NCBI GenBank assembly: GCA_021234155.1 | Contig: JAJEKV010000079.1 | Span: forward strand, 1,802,789-1,866,788 | Reading direction: 5' to 3' | Source: Isoetes taiwanensis | Lineage: Eukaryota; Streptophyta; Lycopodiopsida; Isoetales; Isoetaceae | DNA: 64,000 nt | In this document: positions 55,249-64,000 of the stretch, piece by piece | Layout of the letters: each line of letters starts with the position of its first letter | Numbering within the stretch: the stretch's first letter is position 1 | Notes under the pieces: model-generated | The model's input: only the letters and a program-made list of their open reading frames with translations | Told to the model about the DNA's origin: nothing | The model's database searches: none | Translations under genes and position numbers: made by a program

Positions 55249-56919
55249 TGTGACGCTCCCTGAATATATACGACACCCAGCCGTATACATACAGGGACTT
55301 TCCCCTCCCATGGCAACCAACTTGCCATGAGCAGGGCCCTCCGTCTATTTCGGGCCATCTATGAAATGATGCCCGAAAGAAGGACACGAAGGGGTCATTC
55401 GGCCCACGCCTTCAATGGGACTCCTACGTCGCGGAAGCATGAATACAAGGGTTAGCACACAGCATAAATCATATATAAATAACCACCACGAAGGGTGGCG
55501 CATCAATCCAAATACCAACGGCATAGAATATGCATCTAAACCTAAGAAAACACCCAAACCCCGGTTCTACCCCCCCTCGGACTCCGGTGAGGATCGACCG
55601 ACGGCCGGGCCTCAAGAGATCAGCCAGACCGAGTCTTGGCATGGCGTTGGGCGGCATAGAACATCGGCTAGGGTTGACCACTCCATCCGCCCCTCCACAT
55701 TGCACACTTTGCGGATGGGTCAATTCACGCTATGGCTTCGCTATAGCCTTCCCGAGACGCAGTTCAAGGTATCACCCTTTGAGCCTACTCCGGGTTCATG
55801 GCGCTGGTCCGATGAGGCAGGGGGGAAGCGTCCCCTTCCGAATCCAAAGGGGTTCCATGGGTGAGCTAGAGAATACGCGCCGCATCAATTACCCGCATCC
55901 GTGCATCCGACTTACTCACCCTAAATCTACTCAAAGTGCAAGGTGCCCCATACGGGTCACACCACTACACCTGTGGAGTGTCGGACCCATACCGGCCCTC
56001 TCGTGGCCGCCTATCGGCCTAGCCCACCGTAGGAGTCTCGGAGCCTTTTATGTTAGTGCAAGACCCCACCCCCACTTCACCACCATGTTCCTTGTGCGGT
56101 GCTAAGCCGGTCCATAGCATCTATGACCCGGTGGGCTCTTGTGCACAAAGCCGCAATATTGGGAATTACAGGGGTTTTATCTAGGAACATACTAACGTAT
56201 ATGAGTTCGAGGTCTCTACCCGCCCTTTATTTCCCCATTTCGAGTGATACCATACAAAGAACTATCAATCCATCCTTTTAGGAACCAAACCCGAATCGAG
56301 AATATAAAGAGAACTTACCTTTACAATCAAGGGTTAGTTCCTACCATTAAAACACGAGAGAAAACGAATGAACATCACAACAAGTGCCCAACAGGGCTAC
56401 CTAGAATTCACAACTAAACTACTACCAACCAGTGTTTCGGCTGGACCCGTTATCGTGGGGTGCTTCCATAGTGTTGTACGAAGGGTGGCAGCAATAGCTA
56501 GGGGTTGTTTAGTGATTTTGGTGAGGTCAAGAATAAGTCCTTGGGCCACCGCTCCTTTAAGGCCAAGAATGATCCTTAGGCCAAATTTGCTCCTTGAGCC
56601 CAAAGACTCCTCTCCTCCATCTCCAGCTGCTCCTAATTCGAATTGGGGCACAAAAGCCCTAATTTGGGTGTCCAAAATGGAAACCATGCCTTGCCCAATC
56701 GATTTGGGCCAAGTGGCACCCCCTTGTTGGTGCTAATTAACTAATTTAGCTTAATTAGGGTAATTAGGCTATATACTTCATAATTATCCACAATGGATTT
56801 ATTAACATAGCTAAATAAAACCATTGTGGTCGACTCCCACTTAGACAATTACCCCCTTATGCCCTAGTGACGTGTCCCGGCGTGCATACGTATACCGTAT
56901 AAATGCCTGGAACGTCACA
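55249..56919 (-). repeat. 3' LTR of a minus-strand LTR retrotransposon, 1671 bp
   Basis: On the minus strand the LTR starts tgtgacgttccaggcattta at 56919 and ends ggagcgtcaca at 55249, so it has the short inverted termini TGTGACG...CGTCACA. It is preceded by a purine tract (aaggtggggagaa, 56932-56920), as expected before a 3' LTR. Its last 650 bases recur at 63350-64000 with high identity, which is the matching 5' LTR cut by the window. A TATA-like atttatatatgattta lies near 55465. The adjoining gatat (55244-55248) would be one target duplication; the other lies outside the window. Confidence 0.75.
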
Positions 56920-59900
56920 TTCTCCCCACCTTAAAAATGATGCTGTCCTCAGCATCAAGACTACTGTTGTTGCAGGGCAACACATCATGATCATCGCTTA
57001 GGACTGTCAAAAGTGAACAGTCAAAGTTTGTGGAAGTCTCACTGTTTCATCCGTGGTGACGAGCTCACACTCTATCTATTTTTGAAAGCATTCTGTCTAT
57101 AGATACAGGTAACTGATTATATATTAAAGACAGGTATAGATATAAAGAACTTCCATTTGTTGTTATATTATAATACAGAGTTATTAATCTCGCACTGTTT
57201 AATAAAAAGTCATTCTAATCATATTAACTTTTGTGTGTATATGTATTATATTCTCCCTTCACTTTACAATTTCGTTTTCCTATTTTGGTACAATTTTAAC
57301 AACTCATATATTGCTATTGTGAGTGTTTAGATGCCTCTGACATTTATAGTTACCCTTTAATAGAATTATATATTGTACCGTATATTCCATTTTGACCTAT
57401 ATACGTTAACGTTATCTAAGTCTCGTTATTCCCTTAGGAGTTTGTGTAAGACATACATACTTATCCCCTTCTATTATATTTGATTATGTGTTTAATAACT
57501 TGTTGATTATCTTTAATGTTTCCACAATCACACTTTCTATCTTTAGCATAGATTCTGAGTCACATGAGGACACATATTAATTCATTGGTTATGTTTGTAC
57601 ATTTACCGGGCGTCCCGATATTCTTATATTTGAATTACTTATTTATTTTATTGTTATTTTCATAAATTTATCACACATACAGTACAGTGCGGTGACGTAT
57701 ACATTCAACGTAATTGGTACCGCCCGGTCGCTATCCGGCGATGCTATGGCTATGCAATCGTCCTATATCACGAAAGGCCGGTTCGCGACTATGGTGTTCA
57801 CGGGCGGAAGCATCGAAACCATCGTGGTCATACGAGCACATTAGATGATGATAACCGAGGAGGTCCCGGGCTCCTACTTGAAGTAGAAGTGCTTGAATGT
57901 TGGGAATAAGGAGTGTTAAGATATCCCTAATTTGGATGGATACTTTCGAAAATTGGTATGGACGATGTTTGGTATCTAAGTGAAATCTTTGGACCTAAAA
58001 ATTACGAGGATTGATGTATGATCACGGCATCTAGGTTGCTATTCAATGTAGAAGGAGACCGGATATAGCACGATATATCTGGGTGGAGAAGTGGTTTATG
58101 ATTATCTACTATAGACCATGTTAAGGAGGTACTATGCCAAGGTGGAAACTAGATTATAAGTACCCCTCGAGAGGGAAAACACTTTAAAAGTGTAGGTTTG
58201 ATTAAGTGGAGCGGTAGAGAATAATGTGTATGAGGATGTTGATCCATAAATTATGGATTATAAAATTACACATATATTGTGTTTGGTAAAGAGATTGATG
58301 TTCCTGAGGTGTGAAACAAAGACGCAAGATTATAGACGACTAAGAAGACCACGTAGGCACGTGAATACACTTAATAACGTTGGTCAAATGCATGATCCTT
58401 ATGCGGTGAAAATTAAAGAAATGGCGGATCCTATGTCGGCCGGGGGTTATGTAGACGCCCGGATAAGAGATGGACAATAGTGTGGGGCGTAGTTTTCCCA
58501 CAAGGTGAAGAGAGCTGAGGTCGAATCCCGACGGTTAGGCGTGAATAAGCATTCTGTAAAGGCTTCGGAATGGAAGACGAGAATTGCTAGCAAAGGGTGC
58601 AACCGTCTGAAAGCTACAAAGTATGTTGGAGCTCTGGCGAAGCTTATTCTATGAAGGAAAGTTGACGTTGAACTAATGATATATTAGGAAGGCAAGTAAT
58701 ATACCCACACGACAAGTGGGAGACAAGAGGTGCTTGAAAGTTGTTGTAAACAATGTTTCAAATATAGAGAGTTTGGAGGGACACTTTGAAGAGACCAAAG
58801 CCTGGAATATGAAGAAGGGGAGGCATCCAATGAACATCTCGCCAAGGAGGATGTGCTCTGGACTTGGTATTGTGTGTGCATCCCGAGGAGTAGTTCCGCG
58901 TTGGTAGATGTGTATTAGGACCGTTTACTAGGAACATAACTAGAAAAAGATAGGATATATACTAGAACTTTTAGTTCACATATATGAATACGGAGGTAAT
59001 GAAGATAAAAATTCCTATAGTAGACATTACGTATGTCCACTAGGAACTTAGGGTGGCATGTGCTCTTATGGAATTTATGACTAGAGCGTGAGGACCAAGG
59101 CAACCTAAGGATAGAGAGTCTAGAAGGTGTGGTGTGAAATCCACCGCATATATAGGAGAAGCAACTAGGGGCTACGTCAACGAATTATATATGAGTCTAG
59201 AGTTAGGGTTGGTGCACACATGTTACTATATCTCATAATAACAACGTAGTGGTTTCGGATGTTTGAAGGATTTAGTAGTATTACATACTACACTAGCGAG
59301 GATATCAAGGATGTCGATTGTGACATCCAGATGTATGACATATTGGAAGATGGTAGAATATTCGTACAGGGCTGGTGGCATATTACGTGACAATGTTTAC
59401 AGAAGAAGCATAATGATATGCTTATATACGAAGATATTGGGTTAGGTATGCTTTACCAGAGATAAGCATTCAAGTTATCCGAATGGTTAGAGTTGACTAT
59501 CTTAGATACACTAGAGTAAGTCTAGCATATACGATGATGTTACGTTCAAAAACATCCCGAGGATGGTTGGAACGGTATTGGAATAACCGATAATGAGAGC
59601 TTAACTACTCAAAGGTTCTAGATACCAATGTATTAGTTCAACGTTATAAGCTAAGAGCATTTATTTGGTTTTGGGAATGAAAAGATATATAAGAATATCG
59701 CGTCCCCTGATGGAAGATAAGAAGGAGTACGATGACTTTGGCGATTATACCTTTAGGGATAACCAAGAAGAGGGCAGTACCTAGGAATTCCAAGTCCCGA
59801 TAAAATCAAGACGAGGTGTATTGATCAGAACGGTTAAGATTATATAGACCAGTAGTCCATATAATCGAAGAGTTACCCTACACGGTGAACAATTCTAGGT

Positions 59901-60151
59901 ACGAAGTAGAAGCTGGAGGATCCGTTTCCTTGCGGCATAGACCCGTTAGAGATTATGACTTTGAAACTCTTAAGAGGGTAAGGAATTGGATAATCATATG
60001 GCGGTTACTAACGAAGATTGAAACATTGGATTTTCCTATTATAAGACCAGGGGGTTTTAGTGCCTCCGCTTCATTGTGAGGGAGCCAAAGACGACAACAT
60101 TCAAAGGGATCAAAAGTTGAGGTTGACATGCTAACTTAAGATAAATAGGTT

Positions 60152-60412
60152 AGGTGTGACAAAACATGGCGAAACGCAAATTAACTGAAGGAACCTTTAG
60201 AAAAGGCCTTGGACTGTGGTAGAAACCTTTGGACCTATGGCATAATCCCATGGGAAAATTATAGTTTATGTACGGGGTTAAAGTACCATAAGTTTAAATT
60301 CATCCCTTTTAGGTCAACCCCTTAGGTTAAGATACTCCATGGTGGCGTACCTTTATTGGGTGACGTGTCAGCTTATTTATACGTATACCATATAAATACA
60401 TGGAACGTCACA
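60152..60412 (-). repeat. LTR-like terminus inside the element
   Basis: On the minus strand a purine tract (agagggggagaa) is followed at 60412 by tgtgacgttccatgtattta, nearly the same as the LTR start at 56919, and about 70 bases stay alignable (tatacgtata, gctgacacgtcac). Upstream both share gctgaggacagcat. The far end is uncertain. A ttttgtcaca at 60152 could close a short LTR, but this is a guess. Confidence 0.4.
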
Positions 60413-62496
60413 TTCTCCCCCTCTTAGAAAATAATGCTGTCCTCAGCATTGGGGTTAGTTAAACAAATGACGGTTAATCGAAAACTGCAATAGAAGGAAG
60501 TATACATAAAAAGGAAGGTAATTCCTTATTTCCAAAGGTAATAGCATGAAAGCTTAAAACATAGAAGAGTTTAAGCACCAAGGTGCATTTGACATACTTA
60601 TCATAAGAAGGTTTAAGGACCGAAGTCCGATATCAAACATCACCGTAACAAAAAGGTAACAGATATAGATAAGATAAAACTGGAAAAGTCGGGCCATCAG
60701 CAACCCTCCATACATGGGCAGGTCACGTACTGCTTACTGGCCTGCACATGTGAATACATCAGCATGTACAAGTCCAACATAGAGTTGGCCCCATTTGGGA
60801 AGTAGGTGGTACAGCCACATCATAAGAACTACAAAGGTTACATTTCAGCTAAGTTAGAGCAGAGCTCTAGCATTGTGGGATGAGGATATATGTTTGTTAT
60901 GTACATGGCATGTAGACATACGATAAACATGCTGGAGAGGTAATCTAAGTGGCGACACAAGGAGAGAAAGACAACATCCACTCCGTCGTAGGCTAAGGTA
61001 GGATGTCGTAGTTGGCACCTGAAATAAATGTCAACGGCCAATAGAATAAAGCTTAAGGTAGTGGGGTTGAGTAGTACAATTCCAGGATAGGTATCAAATA
61101 GGAGTTACATGCTAAAAGTTAAAATGTGTCTTGAGTAGACACCTAAAACTAGCTTTCCCACATGATCCATACCTGGATCAGGCAGAGGTAACGCCGTGGG
61201 TTACATGGAGGTATAAGTTAGGATATATATAGGACTCGAACATGGATACAAGTCCGTGTTGTCTCAACATAGATAATTGTAGAAAGGGTCACAAAGTACA
61301 AGGCAAGCACCTTGATGACTCCAGGTAATTCATGATTATACGAAGGCTCACCCGCTCTTAGGCCATGGCTATGGCTTAAATGCGGATGTCAAGTCATTTG
61401 GAATGCCAAAACAGCAGCATGACATCATGACAAAGAAATGTAATGAGTAACATTTCCAGGATGTAGGACAATGTTGAATTATAACCCCCAATGATAGGTA
61501 GGTTTACAACAGAAGGGGCATATAATAGCGGCTTAGAAGGCACAAGACGGTTAACGGATACGTAAAGGATTGGTGACTCTACTGAATATAGATCACAACT
61601 AAAGGATAACGCCATTTGGGCACTAAAGGAATGGTTGGAAATACTTTGCCCCAACCATATTTGGATACCCTAGAAGGAGGTGAGTAATCAACAATGGTTG
61701 GGTGGCATTGGATTGTACGGGAGAACAACTCTAAAAGGGGGTAGACTGCTGTCACTTTGACAAAGGCGTGGTGCGAATAACTACTCATAGCCATATAGGC
61801 GGTGAAGTTTGGTACAAAATGATACCAAGGTTTGTACCCAACAGAAGGACTCATTACGTATTACAGAGTATGTGTCATGATCTAGGGGAAGTGATCCATA
61901 AAAGGAACGAGACCAATGAGAAGGAATATTGAAGGGTGGTAGGATCAAAGGAATCCAAACCGATGGTCTAAAGGGGTGCTGCATGGCAGTCCCTAGTCGG
62001 TTGGACGACAAAGAGATCCTTTCTCTGGGAACTGAGACGAGTCAAGGTTTAGACACTAGAGTGAGGCAACGTTAATTAGAATTATGTTTATAAAACATTA
62101 CTTATATAACGTCGAATAAGGTCTAATATAAAGCATATGAATGTAGTATGGATTGAATCATGGCAAGGGCCGAAGAAACTGTGTTATCAAGGCATCTACC
62201 AAAGGACAATAATAATTAAAGTTATGGATCGAGGAACGCCGATAACTGGACATTATTATCGTCACCTAAAGAATATCCAAGGATATAACACATGCTGCTA
62301 TTCTAGAGAGTTGCCCTGTCGTTAATTAAATTCCGGAATTAGTCCCACCAAGTGAGTTGATGTTATCATAACAAGTTGGCCGGACTTGCTAGATTACGTC
62401 GTGTCATTTGGTCGGTTTATTCCTAGGGGATACTAGCTTTATATATGGTTAACAGTTATCCGGTTGACTATGGCAGAGAAAGGTCGACTCCCGTGG

Positions 62497-62650
62497 CCAT
62501 GGCAAGAGTGCTTACTCCGGCGGCTATGGCGAGAGAGTTTGCCCCGGCGGCTATGGCGAGAGAGCTTGCTCCGGCGGCTATGGCGAGAGAGAGCTCCGGC
62601 TCATGGCGAGAGAGCTTGCTCCGCGGCTATGGCGAGAGAGCTTGCCACGG
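62497..62650 (+). repeat. 27-bp coding-type minisatellite
   Basis: Units of 27 bases such as ctatggcgagagagcttgct ccggcgg start at 62524, 62551 and 62578, with degenerate units on both sides and a 3-base-disturbed stretch at 62590-62610. In one frame it encodes a nine-residue repeat (MARELAPAA). I see no reason to think it is expressed. Confidence 0.75.
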
Positions 62651-62734
62651 CGGAGTTCTTTGCCTCCACTTCGTGCGGCTCTAATTTTAAAATATAGATG
62701 CATTATAAATATTAGAAAAAGGGTTATATCCCTT

Positions 62735-62805
62735 CAAGAAAGAAGTTGGCTTATTGGTGAAGGTGTTGGTTTGGGTGCAGAAGGTCAGGGGTTCAAGACC
62801 CCATA
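62735..62805 (+). repeat. tRNA-derived SINE-like head, copy 1
   Basis: A Pol III-type box A (ttggcttattggtgaagg, 62746-62763) and a box B (ggttcaagacc, 62790-62800) are about 30 bases apart, as in tRNA-derived SINEs. The stretch starts after ttcaagaaagaag. It cannot fold into a full tRNA. Confidence 0.55.
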
Positions 62806-62888
62806 GTACCCTTTTGTATAAAAGTTGCTATCTTGAGAAAATAGAGTACTATATGTGTATAAGAAATATGTGAAACATATATGTTACA

Positions 62889-62960
62889 TTCAAGAGAGAG
62901 TTTGGTGTGGTGGTAGGCACCTAGGTTTGGAGTTCAGAGGTCATGGGTTCAAATCTGGGT
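62889..62960 (+). repeat. tRNA-derived SINE-like head, copy 2
   Basis: The same layout 155 bases later: ttcaagagagag, box A tttggtgtggtggtaggcac (62901-62920) and box B ggttcaaatct (62946-62956). The phrase 'tggtggtaggcacctaggtt' recalls the plant Au SINE head. It is likely a duplicate of copy 1. Confidence 0.55.
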
Positions 62961-63349
62961 TGAGGCGCCATAAAATATGTATATAAAGAAAATAATAAAA
63001 TTTTTATACGGCGGAAATACGCGTTTTATACGGTCGGGCGCCGACAAAGATTTATCTGCCGCGTTTCTACCGGCGTCGTGAGTCGATCAAAAGCAAGCGG
63101 CGCCGAGTTGACTTCGGGGCCCCTCCTTGACCATTTTTTCGCCAACTAACGACCGTCCTAGGGTATTTGGGGTACGCCCGATCCAATGGAGCCATTTCCG
63201 CCTTCATCCCAAAATACCTACAAAAGGTTATAGCCCCTCCAAACTTGGGTCCTCCAATTAAGCCCTAACTTCTTTAAACCTAACCGACGAACTACGAGTT
63301 AGAGTTTGGCCCGGTGCTATGATTCCGGTCAACCGTAATCATGGCTCGA

Positions 63350-64000
63350 TACTGCTCATGGCGCTCCACGAATATATCGACACCCAACCGTATACATCAC
63401 GGGGGACTTTCCCCTCCCATGGCAACCAACTTGCCATGAGCGGAACCCTCCGGTCTATTTCGGGCCATCTATGAAATGATGCCCCAAAGAAGGACACTGA
63501 AAGGGTCATTCGCCCACCTTCAATGGGACTCCTACGTCGCGGAAGCATGAATACAAGGGTTAGCACACACAAATAAATCATATATAAATAACCACCACGA
63601 AGGGTGGCGATCAATCAAATACCAACGGCATAGAATATGCATCTAAACCTAAGAAAACACCCAAACCCCGGTTCTACCCGGCTCGGACTCCAAAGTGAGG
63701 ATCGACCGACGGCCGGGCCTCAAGAGATCAGCGAGACCAAGTCTTGGCATGGCGTTGGCGGCATAGAACATCGGCTAGGGTTGACCACTCCATCCGCCCC
63801 TCCCGTGTGCACACTTTGCGGATGGGTCAATTCACGCTATGGCTTCGCTATAGCCTTCCTGAGACGCAGTTCAAGGTATCACCCTTTGAGCCTACTCGGG
63901 TTCATGGCGCTTGGTCCGATGAGGGCAGGTGGGGAAGCGTCCCCTTCCGAATCACAAGGGTTCCATGGGTGAGCTAGAGAATACGTGCGCATCAGCGACC
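63350..64000 (-). repeat. 5' LTR of the same element, cut by window end
   Basis: Matches 55249-55905 almost base for base (cccctcccatggcaaccaac, gaataaccaccacgaaggg-type phrases, aaacacccaaaccccggttc), with small indels. The terminus at about 63350 is more diverged (ctcatggcgctcc for tgtgacgctcc). About 1 kb more of LTR should lie beyond 64000. Confidence 0.7.

Larger units (their letters stand above)
56920..63349 (-). mobile_element. Interior of the large LTR element, apparently non-coding
   Basis: Bounded by the purine tract at 56920-56932 and a degenerate primer-binding-like site at about 63327-63345 (minus strand gcagtatcgagccatgatta, close to the tggtatcagagcc site of many plant Ty3/gypsy elements). 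In 6.4 kb I find no gag, protease, RT, RNase H or integrase motif on either strand, and the ORFs are all short. It therefore resembles a large non-autonomous derivative, or a very decayed element with nested insertions. It holds a second LTR-like start and purine tract at 60412, a 27-bp minisatellite and two tRNA-like heads. Confidence 0.6.

Noticed and set aside
55415-56105. ORFs of 149 and 191 codons on the plus strand, with relatives at 63637-63977
   Set aside because: They lie within the LTRs, opposite to the element's orientation, and the two copies differ by frame-shifting indels, so there is no sign of protein constraint.
62445-62806. Three overlapping ORFs of repeated residues
   Set aside because: All frames stay open only because the 27-base minisatellite lacks stops. 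No conserved protein.
62740-62960. True tRNA genes
   Set aside because: Box A and B are present, but acceptor and anticodon stems do not pair. SINE-type heads fit better.

Overview
This is nuclear DNA of a land plant. The evidence is intron-bearing genes with GT-AG junctions, plant-type gene families (a mitochondrial-type HSP60, DDB1, a subgroup IVa bHLH factor, PPR repeats, a DUF604 glycosyltransferase exon, a MED26/TFIIS-N protein) and dense decayed LINE and LTR elements. The gene-poor layout, the PPR style and the LINE type (C-terminal Cys/His knuckle, WNCRG endonuclease) fit a large-genome lineage such as a fern, but the sequence alone does not fix the species.

Only two loci look like working genes. 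One is a nine-exon gene at 49088-51205 for a 480-residue MED26/TFIIS-N-like nuclear protein, in which every splice phase closes. The other is a minus-strand gene at 19517-21021 with three good exons and two Cys/His finger-like motifs; it continues beyond the last exon I can place. A single-exon ORF at 1402-1941 (minus, perhaps DUF1645) may also be real. Everything else recognisable as host gene is a relic: an unprocessed mitochondrial HSP60 pseudogene (22777-25078), a DDB1 fragment (32078-32490), a bHLH gene broken by a LINE (43633-44083), a PPR fragment (14900-15570), a DUF604 exon carried inside an inverted-repeat element (13972-14215), and an isolated exon at 38810-39125.

Most of the window is mobile DNA. 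From left to right: LINE pieces at 1-50, 161-544, 4335-4433 and 4461-6860; a 5.5-kb decayed LINE at about 7970-13490; a 697-bp foldback element at 13740-14436; a 642-bp tandem duplication at 17380-18658; a 1.3-kb inverted-repeat structure at 33070-34380; an internally deleted LINE at 35670-36620; a second copy of the big LINE at 40210-43632; a perfect small CACTA MITE at 46237-46432; nested LINE remains at 53363-55248; and from 55249 to the window end a large LTR element on the minus strand whose long interior seems non-coding. A family of about 170 bp recurs five times (2630, 22352, 28942, 33695, 35280), and a 13-bp palindromic end motif recurs four times.

The genes do not form a functional cluster. 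What the window shows is how such a genome breaks, copies and captures host genes. The best candidates for something new are the conserved hairpin plus variable simple-repeat tail at LINE 3' ends, the foldback element carrying a glycosyltransferase exon with its intron border, the nested-hairpin CACTA MITE, and the unrecognised two-finger gene.
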